Source: an uncultured Muribaculaceae bacterium
GTDB taxonomy: Bacteria > Bacteroidota > Bacteroidia > Bacteroidales > Muribaculaceae
DNA: 52,502 nt
Assembly: GCA_910578395.1 (NCBI GenBank)
Contig: CAJTPZ010000012.1
Location: 1 to 52,502, forward strand
Reading direction: 5' to 3'
A model generated the notes under the pieces. That model ran no database searches. It had not been told where the DNA came from and saw nothing but the letters and a program-made list of their open reading frames with translations. The translations under genes and the position numbers were made by a program. Below are positions 1 through 6,940 of the stretch, in pieces (within the stretch, counting starts at the first letter, position 1; each line of letters starts with the position of its first letter).

Positions 1-1
1 C

Positions 2-157
2 TCACGGCAAAACATATCCGTATGAGGGAACACGGTAAATATCACGTTCCTTTTCGGAAACTAAAGTAATATGAATTTTATTGGAACGCGATTTATTCAC
101 AGAAACACATTGCGGCTTCTGCGAACTCTTTGCAAATGGTTTCTTTATGGGTTTCAT
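2..157 (-). CDS. small basic hypothetical protein (51 aa)
   Basis: An open frame of 51 codons starts at ATG (complement of 155-157) and ends with TGA at 2-4. The product is rich in Lys, Arg and Ser at its N-terminal half and has no signal peptide, membrane segment or motif I recognise. A TAACTTTG element lies just upstream (complement of 195-202), so a short transcript starting near 188 would carry this frame after a leader of about 30 bases with an AAAGGA stretch near the start codon. That promoter placement is the main reason to list it. It may equally be a chance ORF; no function is proposed. Confidence 0.3.
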   Translation of the reverse strand: MKPIKKPFAKSSQKPQCVSVNKSRSNKIHITLVSEKERDIYRVPSYGYVLP

Positions 158-525
158 ATTCCTTTGTTTTTAACACGCCTTTAATTAGGCAACGCAAAGT
201 TAGTCATTTTCGTTCACTGAATCAACTTTCACTGAAAGATTTAACATTCGAGCGCAAATCGCTCATTACCTATCACATTGATTATTAGATATATTATGCT
301 CGATATGTTTTACGACATATTTTGACTTTCCGTGAAAGAAGCGAAGCATCCACGGATTGCGAAAGCCTAGCCTTGTCAGTTCTGAATGATTGTTGAGGTC
401 AATCCCGTAAGGGATACCGGTGGTATCGCCTCGCCCTCTCTGCGGCGCAAGGGTACGAGATAGAAAAATTTTTTATTCCATTTTTAACTTCTCACTGACT
501 TTGTAGTAGGATTTGGTTGGTGGCA
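158..525. other. non-coding stretch with short palindromes
   Basis: No gene is supported here. Two near-identical palindromes, CTTTC-ACT-GAAAG at 226-238 and CTTTC-CGT-GAAAG at 326-338, lie exactly 100 bases apart. Two overlapping short hairpins (ATCCC/GGGAT at 402-415 and ATACC/GGTAT at 414-426) lie downstream of the minus-strand gene that ends at 526. They have no adjacent U-run, so a terminator is not shown. Confidence 0.4.
195..202 (-). promoter_or_regulatory. Bacteroidetes -7 promoter element
   Basis: TAACTTTG on the minus strand matches the Bacteroidetes -7 consensus TAnnTTTG. It lies 38 bases upstream of the small minus-strand ORF. No clear TTTG -33 element is visible at the usual 19-21 base spacing. 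Confidence 0.4.
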
Positions 526-1101
526 TTACCAATCTTCGTTAGCGTCTTGAACGGTCGAAGTGTAAAGAATACGGTTTATTATATCGTTCATTCTTTCAAC
601 CATTGCGTCGTAATTCTTTTTCTTCTTCTCTTGCAAAACTCCATTTTTGAAATATTTTCCTACGAGTTTTGAAAAAGTTCCGTAGTATCGCTTATGGTCA
701 TAGCTAATATATTCAACATCATTTTCCACGATAGGTGCTGAAACCCTAACCCTACCGTCTCGTATCTTAAATTCCAATTGATAGTGTCCTCCATAAGGCT
801 GGTCTTTTACAAATCCAAAAGGTTTCGCCATTACCAAATTCTCAGAATATGCGCGGATTTTAATTGAAGTATCTTCAACTCCACTCATAACTTTAGACGG
901 GTCGTTGAATGTAGAGCCAACATTCGAGGCAAGCTCTTGATAGATTTGGTGTGCGGTCTTGCCCTCAAAGGGTATAACCACGAAATCCTTGCCGTCCTCA
1001 GTTTGATATGTGCCGTTAGGCATTAACACAAAGTTTGCTAACTCTTGCCCCCACATCAACATCGGGAGCAACATCAGCATCATTGCCAGTAACTTTTTCA
1101 T
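526..1101 (-). CDS. secreted DUF4468-like hypothetical protein
   Basis: The 191-residue product begins with a typical signal peptide (MKKLLAMMLMLLPMLMWGQ, cleavage likely after the WGQ region), so it should be periplasmic or outer-membrane associated. The body begins with a short beta-rich stretch containing FVVIPFEGKTAHQIYQ, the sort of opening seen in Bacteroidetes DUF4468 proteins, in which a conserved N-terminal domain follows the leader. The rest is charged, with a Lys-rich patch around residues 157-162. I do not recognise catalytic residues. The family function is unknown. Upstream lies a long, structured leader with its own promoter, so regulation at RNA level is possible. The DUF assignment is from memory of the pattern and should be treated as tentative. 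Confidence 0.65.
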   Translation of the reverse strand: MKKLLAMMLMLLPMLMWGQELANFVLMPNGTYQTEDGKDFVVIPFEGKTAHQIYQELASNVGSTFNDPSKVMSGVEDTSIKIRAYSENLVMAKPFGFVKDQPYGGHYQLEFKIRDGRVRVSAPIVENDVEYISYDHKRYYGTFSKLVGKYFKNGVLQEKKKKNYDAMVERMNDIINRILYTSTVQDANEDW

Positions 1102-1119
1102 TTGCTTTAGTTTTTAGTT

Positions 1120-1331
1120 GTTATTTGGGTTATTATTCTTCATAAAACAAAAGCGCAGACTTTCGTCATACGCAGTCTTGGCTCACCACAAGCCATAATA
1201 ATCCTACGAGAAAGCCCGCGCCGTATGGCACGCACTCACGGATTATTATTTTAGCTCGTTCATGTGTCGAGGTGGTGATTCAGACTGCGATTGAGCTAAT
1301 ATGTAAGGGTGCAATACCCCAAAGGAATACT
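1120..1331 (-). ncRNA. candidate structured 5' leader RNA (possible pseudoknot)
   Basis: Between the promoter at 1338-1368 and the secreted-protein start at 1101 there are about 230 transcribed bases with several complementary segments: 1195-1204 with 1240-1249 (10 pairs), 1251-1257 with 1293-1299 (7 pairs), 1171-1178 with 1282-1289 (8 pairs, crossing the previous helix, so a pseudoknot), and a small hairpin at 1307-1319. I do not recognise a known riboswitch class. The pairings were found by eye; whether they are conserved cannot be judged from one sequence. Confidence 0.35.
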
Positions 1332-1337
1332 GCACCG

Positions 1338-1368
1338 CAAATTTAGTCATATTTCGCCGAATGGCAAG
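1338..1368 (-). promoter_or_regulatory. promoter of the secreted-protein gene
   Basis: On the minus strand CTTG (complement of 1365-1368, one mismatch to TTTG) is followed after 19 bases by TAAATTTG (complement of 1338-1345), matching the Bacteroidetes TTTG-N19-21-TAnnTTTG pattern. Transcription would start near 1331 and read through the structured leader into the gene at 1101. Confidence 0.55.
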
Positions 1369-1477
1369 GGCTTTAGTTGTCTATTATTTCCGATTATGCT
1401 CAATAATATGTATCCGGCAGCTGTTTTTATTTATTCAAAAGGTGTATCTATGAAATCAAAGAATTCAATATTATAGC

Positions 1478-1485
1478 TATATTTG
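1478..1485 (+). promoter_or_regulatory. -7 element upstream of lipoprotein-tetR operon
   Basis: TATATTTG matches TAnnTTTG and lies 36 bases before the lipoprotein start codon. No good TTTG -33 element is seen at the expected spacing. Confidence 0.4.
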
Positions 1486-1521
1486 CATTTAGTGTGATTT
1501 TTAACCATTAAAGTGGATGCG

Positions 1522-1866
1522 ATGAAAAAGTTTGGGTTATATTTATTTGGATTTATTGCATTTGCGGCTTTTACATCTTGTAATGAAGCAAGCATAGAGG
1601 GACGATGGGTGGAGCCGGTTCCTGGAATGGAAGGAGTCGTGCAGGGTGTGAATCTTGAGGAGGGTGGCAAAGCAAGCTCTATAAATATGGCTACTTTGCA
1701 ATATGAGAAGTGGGAAAAATTGGGAGATAAACTGATTCTTGACGGAAAAAGCATAGGCAACCATCAGACAATCTCTTTTTCAGACACTCTTGTTATTGAA
1801 AAACTGACAGTTGATGAATTGACCCTGAAAAAGGGAAATTTTGTTGTTCGCTATAAGAGGCAGTGA
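1522..1866 (+). CDS. small lipocalin-like lipoprotein
   Basis: The product (114 residues from the ATG at 1522; an in-frame GTG exists at 1513) has a lipoprotein signal peptide with lipobox FTSC, cysteine at residue 20, so it should be membrane anchored after lipidation. The mature part is short and strand-rich, opening with IEGRWVEPVPG and ending with a series of alternating hydrophobic strands (LVIEKLTVDELTLKKG). This resembles the small lipocalin-like lipoproteins common in Bacteroidetes; ligand and function are unknown. The TetR-type regulator follows after 17 bases in the same direction, so the two are probably co-transcribed, and the regulator may control this operon. Confidence 0.65.
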   Translation: MKKFGLYLFGFIAFAAFTSCNEASIEGRWVEPVPGMEGVVQGVNLEEGGKASSINMATLQYEKWEKLGDKLILDGKSIGNHQTISFSDTLVIEKLTVDELTLKKGNFVVRYKRQ

Positions 1867-1883
1867 TTGTCTGAATTAAGGCT

Positions 1884-2495
1884 ATGATAACTACCCGCGA
1901 GGAAGTACTGGAGAATGCTCTCAGGGTATTCGGCAGGATGAATTATGAGAAAGCGAGTCAGGTTGAGATCGCTAAAGCTTGTGGTTTGTCAAAGGCCGGG
2001 CTTGTTTATTATTATCCATTGAAGCTGGATCTGTTTGTGGCTGTAGCCGATAAATATGTATTCGGTATGCAGTCTGTTGCAAATAAGTTCAGATTTACGG
2101 CAGGCTCTTTGTTGGAATTTATTGATCAGTACATTGCTGGCGTGGAGCGAACTATGAGCCGATTGATCACATTGTTTGATGATGGAAACAATCCTGCCGG
2201 CTGTAGTTTGAATTTCTATTATTTTCATTTGCTGATGCAGGTGCGTCTATATTATCCTGATGTTAAGAAAAAAATTGCTGCTATTTTCAGACAGGATTAT
2301 GAGATATGGACAGAGGCAATACAAGCGGCAAAGAAAAATGGAGAAATAAGGCAGGATCTGGATGAAAAGGATGTCGCTTTGATATTTAGGCAGATGTTTT
2401 TGGGGTTGTCATTTGAACAGGCTTTTTTAGAAGGCCTTGATTCAAAATTGCTTAAACAGAAATTACTGTTTGTGTATAAGCTGTTGAAAGCTTGA
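1884..2495 (+). CDS. TetR/AcrR family transcriptional regulator
   Basis: The 203-residue protein has the TetR layout: an N-terminal helix-turn-helix at about residues 20-50 (ASQVEIAKACGLSKAGLVYYY is the second and third helix region followed by the usual aromatic run) and an all-helical C-terminal ligand-binding domain with no recognised ligand. Such proteins usually repress a neighbouring operon and release it on ligand binding. It sits 17 bases after the lipoprotein gene, and the next gene is convergent, so its most likely local target is its own operon. The effector cannot be told from the sequence. Confidence 0.85.
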   Translation: MITTREEVLENALRVFGRMNYEKASQVEIAKACGLSKAGLVYYYPLKLDLFVAVADKYVFGMQSVANKFRFTAGSLLEFIDQYIAGVERTMSRLITLFDDGNNPAGCSLNFYYFHLLMQVRLYYPDVKKKIAAIFRQDYEIWTEAIQAAKKNGEIRQDLDEKDVALIFRQMFLGLSFEQAFLEGLDSKLLKQKLLFVYKLLKA

Positions 2496-2684
2496 AATAC
2501 GGTATTTATATGGAACTTGACAAGGATATTTATACTAAAACAGAACGTTTGATTGTTAAGGCGACATATCCAAAGATAATACATGATTAATATATACCGA
2601 CTGCTGAATATATATTACTACCGGGATTAAGATATAGTTATTTGGTGTTGCGGGGCGCGCTATATTGATGTCAGTAAAAATAAA

Positions 2685-2712
2685 AGCCGATAACAAGCAG
2701 ACGTTATCGGCT
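2685..2712 (-). terminator. rho-independent terminator of the fructose operon
   Basis: AGCCGATAAC (2685-2694) is a perfect inverted repeat of GTTATCGGCT (2703-2712) with an 8-base loop. Read on the minus strand the hairpin is followed by TTTATTTTTA, a good U-tail. It lies 27 bases after the fructokinase stop codon, ending the minus-strand operon. The A-run on the plus-strand entry side may also let it stop tetR transcription. Confidence 0.85.
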
Positions 2713-2739
2713 AAAAATTAAAATATATTGTGTGTTATG

Positions 2740-3621
2740 TTATTCCGTAAGTTCGGCAGGAAGCGTGGGCATAGCTCCTTTCTTTGTGCATACAAATGCA
2801 GAGGTTCTTACTGCAAGTGAGTGTGCCTCGGCAACGCTTCTGCCTTTGATTATTGAAGAAATAAATGCAGCTGTGAAACTGTCGCCTGCACCGACTGTGT
2901 CGGCAACTTCAACCATAGGTGTAGGCTGGAAGGAGACATTACCAGGGGTAAAGACGTAGCTGCCATTGATTCCACAGGTGAGTATGAGCATTTTGAGATT
3001 GTATTTGCCAAGCAGTATCCAACATTTATCCTGAAGGTCAATGCCTGGATAGCCGAACATACGGCTTATGGTAACAAGTTCTTCGTCGTTTATTTTTAGT
3101 ATATTGCATCTTTTCATTGAGTTGCACAGGATCTCTTTGTTGTAGAAGCCCTGACGTAGATTTACGTCAAATACCACAATAGAGTCGTCTTTATTTTGCA
3201 TTGTATCAAGAAAGCGGTTGATGGTTTCTCTTGACACTACATTGCGTTGTGCAAGTGAGCCGAAGCATATAGCTTTGGTTTTCTTTGCAAGAGTTTCAAG
3301 TGCATGTGTGAATGGAATATTGTCCCATGCCACATTCTCCTTGATGTCATATTGGGGTATGCCTGCCTGATCTATCTCAACATGTACGGTACCTGTAGGA
3401 TAAGGTACTTTATCGATTATGTAATTCAGGCCCTTTGAAGTGAAGTTTTCATGTATTTCATTTCCGAGTGCATCGTCGCCGACAGCACTCACTACGCAAC
3501 TGGGCAATCCGAATTGTGATACATGATATGCGAAATTGGCAGGAGCGCCGCCTATTTTTTTACCTTCGGGTAGAATGTCCCACAGGGCTTCTCCCATTCC
3601 TACGACATAGTAGTCATTCAT
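2740..3621 (-). CDS. PfkB-family fructokinase
   Basis: The 293-residue protein is a ribokinase/PfkB-type sugar kinase, expected to phosphorylate fructose with ATP in the cytoplasm. Visible signatures are GGAPANFAYHVSQFG at about residues 24-38 (sugar-binding N-terminal motif), a central NLRQGFY segment, and the C-terminal signature DTVGAGDSFTAAF with the catalytic Asp in GAGDS. Its length is normal for the family. It overlaps the permease gene upstream by four bases (ATGA), showing translational coupling, and together with the GH32 gene makes a GH32-permease-kinase operon of the same order as the one in the Bacteroides thetaiotaomicron fructan locus. This context supports fructose over other sugars. 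Confidence 0.9.
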   Translation of the reverse strand: MNDYYVVGMGEALWDILPEGKKIGGAPANFAYHVSQFGLPSCVVSAVGDDALGNEIHENFTSKGLNYIIDKVPYPTGTVHVEIDQAGIPQYDIKENVAWDNIPFTHALETLAKKTKAICFGSLAQRNVVSRETINRFLDTMQNKDDSIVVFDVNLRQGFYNKEILCNSMKRCNILKINDEELVTISRMFGYPGIDLQDKCWILLGKYNLKMLILTCGINGSYVFTPGNVSFQPTPMVEVADTVGAGDSFTAAFISSIIKGRSVAEAHSLAVRTSAFVCTKKGAMPTLPAELTE

Positions 3622-4811
3622 ATCTGTGGATTATTTGATGTTTTTATTTTCAATGTATAATATATCAGATAGATTACTCCGACAGTCATTACAGCGACTG
3701 CTCCTGTTTGGCCCATAGCATCAGCTGCATAACCCATGGCAAGGGGAAAGATTGTGCCTCCGAAAAGTCCCATGATCATAAGTCCTGACACTTCGTTTTT
3801 TTCATTGGGACTGTTGGTCAGCGCTTGGGAAAATACTATCGGAAATATATTGGAGTTACCGAAACCTATCAATGCGATGCCTGTATATAGTGTCGAGACG
3901 GTATCACATACCCAAAGCATTGCCATTCCGGAAAGCATCATGATTACGCTGATCCCAAAGAAAAGTCGGGGCGACATCGAGCGCAGAATGAATGCGCCAA
4001 GAAAGCAGCCGGCTGTGCGGAAAATAAAGTAGACACTTGTGGCAAATCCGGCTTCCTCAAGTGGCAGAGAGAGGCGTTCCATGATAATTTTTGGCGCTGT
4101 TGTGTTGGTACCGACGTCGATTCCGACGTGACACATTATGCCTATGAAACATAAAAAGATGAATGGGCGGCCAAGAAGCCTGAGACATTCTCCTGTTCCG
4201 GAGGCTTTGTCAGGTTGTTCCTCATCAATGGGTGTAGCGGCAAGCAGCGAGATCGACAAAAAACTTACAATAGCATAAATAACAAAAAGAGATCTCCATC
4301 CGAGTCCGAAAGTGGGTATGGCGGTCGTTGCACCCCATGCCGCAATTACAGGAGCGAGAAATGAGGCTATAGCTTTGACAAATTGACCGAATGTGAGTGT
4401 CGATGCAAGTTTGTCTCCTGTGATCAGATTGGTTACAAGCGGGTTGAGTGATGTCTGCATTATGGCGTTGCCTATGCCGAGAAGAGAGAACGACAGCAAC
4501 ATGATCAGATATGTGTCGCCAAATACAGGTATGAATAGAGATGCAGCTGTAATTATCAGGCTGATAAGAACTGTTTTCTTTCGGCCGATCTTGTTCATGA
4601 GTATGCCTGTCGGCACAGAGAATATCAGAAACCAGAAAAACACAAGCGAAGGGAAGAGATTTGCCTGCGCATCAGTGAGGTTCAAGTCTTTCTGGACATA
4701 GTTTGATGCTGTGCCTACAAGGTCGACAAAACCCATTGCAAAAAAACAAAGCATTACAGGTATAATCTGAATCAGAAATGATTTACGATTTGTGACAAAC
4801 GATTGTGCCAT
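3618..4811 (-). CDS. sugar MFS permease (FHS family, probable fructose transporter)
   Basis: The 397-residue product is a 12-span major facilitator protein of the fucose/glucose-galactose permease (FHS) type. It shows the loop 2-3 motif region MNKIGRKKTVL at about residues 72-82, the FHS-like N-terminal FFAMGFVDLVGTASNYVQKD and long hydrophobic spans throughout. It should import a monosaccharide, most likely fructose released by the neighbouring GH32, across the inner membrane by cation symport. It lies 12 bases after the GH32 gene and overlaps the fructokinase gene by four bases. The substrate is inferred from this context. Confidence 0.88.
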   Translation of the reverse strand: MAQSFVTNRKSFLIQIIPVMLCFFAMGFVDLVGTASNYVQKDLNLTDAQANLFPSLVFFWFLIFSVPTGILMNKIGRKKTVLISLIITAASLFIPVFGDTYLIMLLSFSLLGIGNAIMQTSLNPLVTNLITGDKLASTLTFGQFVKAIASFLAPVIAAWGATTAIPTFGLGWRSLFVIYAIVSFLSISLLAATPIDEEQPDKASGTGECLRLLGRPFIFLCFIGIMCHVGIDVGTNTTAPKIIMERLSLPLEEAGFATSVYFIFRTAGCFLGAFILRSMSPRLFFGISVIMMLSGMAMLWVCDTVSTLYTGIALIGFGNSNIFPIVFSQALTNSPNEKNEVSGLMIMGLFGGTIFPLAMGYAADAMGQTGAVAVMTVGVIYLIYYTLKIKTSNNPQI

Positions 4812-4823
4812 GGTTGTGGTCGC

Positions 4824-6665
4824 TTATTGGGCGTTTATGGAATATATTTTCATATCGCTTAGGCGGGCATTTCCTCCTTCAGAGGAAAAAGAGATGGTCG
4901 AATATGGTTTTTCCGGAAATATAAGATTGGTCATTACAAATTTACCGTCATTTCCGAATATTTCTATGCTTGACCGGTCGATAAAGATGCGTATGGATAT
5001 TATGCCTTCATTTTCAAAAGTCGGAGCTATGGTTGTAGCCGGGAAATTCTCGCTGAAGTCAACTATGCCGCTTTTTGTGCGGTCAAAAGAGAAAGTATGC
5101 TTTTGGGGATTATATTTCATCGGTACTTCTTCGCCGGAATTGTTTGCAAGGGTGATTGTGATTTCTTCTGCCTTTCGGCTATCAATGTCAAAAACTATTT
5201 CACAAATGCCATTATTAGCTTTAGGCAGTGGAAAAGAGCGTTGTTTTTTGCCTATGTTTGATCTGTTGATTTTGGAGAATATGGCGCCTCGTAGGTTTAG
5301 GGTTTCTGGTGATGGCTGGCAGGAGGCGTATATCTGTCCGTCGGCGGCGCGAAAAAGACTCATATCGCGAGGAAGAGTGTTGGCGCTACGGAATTGAGTC
5401 GTAGGTACATCGGCAGCATATTGCCAATTGCTCATCCACCCTATAACGATACGGCGGTCTTCAGGAGCGTTGCTCCAGCTCACAGTCGCGTAGTGGTCTT
5501 TCCCAAAGTCGAGCCATTTTGTCGGAACATTGCCATCGGCATCGGTGTCGGGAATGAATTTCCGGCCATTGAAATTGCCGATGAAATATTGTGTCGCGCT
5601 GCCACCAAAAGGTCCGCCAGGATTGATGTTGCTTATGAGTACCCATTTTTTCTCATCGGAATTTTCAACCGGCAGCTCAAATATATCAGGACATTCCCAT
5701 ATTCCGTCTTGTGCGCCAGTTCCTTGTCCGAAACTGCTTTGAAGTGTCCATCTTTTCAAGTCGTGAGATGATAAGAAAAGCATTTCATGGTCGAGCGGAT
5801 GTGCAAGCACAAGATTCCATTCATTGGTTTTATTGTTCCAGAACATGTTTGGATCGCGTGCTTCGCTTTCGAGTGTGATCGTGGGGCTTCCGGTATATAT
5901 GTCAAATGTCGTCCCGTTGTCGGTGCTCCATGCAAGACTTTGCATCTGGCTTGTTCCGGCGGAAGTGTACATGGCGATTACTGCGTCTTTGCCAAAGCCG
6001 GCTGTATTGTTTTCGTCCACGACACAGCTGCCGCTGAATACTGTGCCCAGGCCATTGGGCTTTATTGCAAGAGGTTTATGTGTCCAATGCACGAGATCGG
6101 ACGATACGGAATGCCCCCAGGTCATATTTTGCCATTTCGATCCATAAGGGTTGTATTGATAATAGAGATGCCATTGACCATCTTTATAAAACATTCCATT
6201 GGGGTCATTCATCCATCCGTAAAGAGGTGTGTGATGATACGAGGGGCGGAATCTCTCTCTATTGTCTGTGTCGAATGAGTCCGCAAGTTTAAGGTCTTTC
6301 CAACAGACATCATCTTTAGCCTCACGCACAGAACTGCGACTCTGAGGTGTCAATATATCGAGTGACAGATGTTTGCCTTTGTATAATGTGAGATCAAATG
6401 GCACTGTGTAGTCGATCTTTGTTTTTGCAAGACGCACGTATATTGTTTCGGCTATATTGCCGTCAACAAGTACATTGATGCGGGCATCATCGCTACTTTC
6501 TTGCACAGGCAGTAACAGATAGTGTCTGTCGGAGTCCACACGTACGAGAGTATTGGTTACACTGAGGTGATTTACCTCGATCCTGTCAACATCTGCCAAT
6601 GATTCACATGGTGTCATAGAACACATTATCATCATGGCAGCGATGCATATCATTACTTTGGTCAT
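4824..6665 (-). CDS. glycoside hydrolase family 32 (fructan hydrolase)
   Basis: The 613-residue enzyme has a hydrophobic N-terminal leader, an N-terminal extension of about residues 25-140 resembling the DUF4980 domain of Bacteroides GH32 proteins, then the five-bladed propeller and a C-terminal beta-sandwich. The three GH32 catalytic signatures are present: WMNDPNG with nucleophile Asp154, RDPN with transition-state stabiliser Asp271, and WECPD with acid/base Glu324. It should release fructose from fructans or sucrose in the periplasm; endo or exo action cannot be decided. It is the first gene of the minus-strand operon with the permease and kinase. The leader ends MTPC, which is a poor lipobox, so signal peptidase I cleavage is more likely than lipidation. 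Confidence 0.93.
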   Translation of the reverse strand: MTKVMICIAAMMIMCSMTPCESLADVDRIEVNHLSVTNTLVRVDSDRHYLLLPVQESSDDARINVLVDGNIAETIYVRLAKTKIDYTVPFDLTLYKGKHLSLDILTPQSRSSVREAKDDVCWKDLKLADSFDTDNRERFRPSYHHTPLYGWMNDPNGMFYKDGQWHLYYQYNPYGSKWQNMTWGHSVSSDLVHWTHKPLAIKPNGLGTVFSGSCVVDENNTAGFGKDAVIAMYTSAGTSQMQSLAWSTDNGTTFDIYTGSPTITLESEARDPNMFWNNKTNEWNLVLAHPLDHEMLFLSSHDLKRWTLQSSFGQGTGAQDGIWECPDIFELPVENSDEKKWVLISNINPGGPFGGSATQYFIGNFNGRKFIPDTDADGNVPTKWLDFGKDHYATVSWSNAPEDRRIVIGWMSNWQYAADVPTTQFRSANTLPRDMSLFRAADGQIYASCQPSPETLNLRGAIFSKINRSNIGKKQRSFPLPKANNGICEIVFDIDSRKAEEITITLANNSGEEVPMKYNPQKHTFSFDRTKSGIVDFSENFPATTIAPTFENEGIISIRIFIDRSSIEIFGNDGKFVMTNLIFPEKPYSTISFSSEGGNARLSDMKIYSINAQ

Positions 6666-6940
6666 GATCTTAAGTTGTCAGCTTTTAAAAAACAATCTTT
6701 TTTACCTTAAAGAAATTGTAGCAATCTTACCTTATGCCTAAATCACTGAATCGATCTGAATACTAAAAATTGTAGTCTGATCGTTTGATGATGTAAAGCT
6801 ATTACAGAAACCGGTGACCTGTATATAATAAACCGTGTGTGGACGATAAAATTTGATGTGTTGTTCAAATTTTGATAGCTTATACACGATTTTTCGCATG
6901 ACTATAGCTAACTTTACCGGACCTTAAAACAAATAGCCGG
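6666..6940. promoter_or_regulatory. divergent control region of the fructan cluster
   Basis: These 275 bases separate the divergent GH32 and sensor genes. On the plus strand TAACTTTA (6909-6916) is a near match to the -7 consensus for the sensor gene; on the minus strand TAAGATTG (complement of 6713-6720 region) is a weak match for the GH32 operon. Activation of the GH32 side by the hybrid sensor would require its AraC-type domain to bind here. No binding repeat is obvious by eye. Confidence 0.4.

Noticed and set aside
2510..2590. A 26-codon plus-strand frame after tetR
   Set aside because: Too short, without promoter, motif or clear ribosome binding site.
4792..6278. Several plus-strand frames of 100-200 codons across the GH32 gene
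   Set aside because: Antisense shadows of a clear GH32 enzyme with all catalytic motifs.
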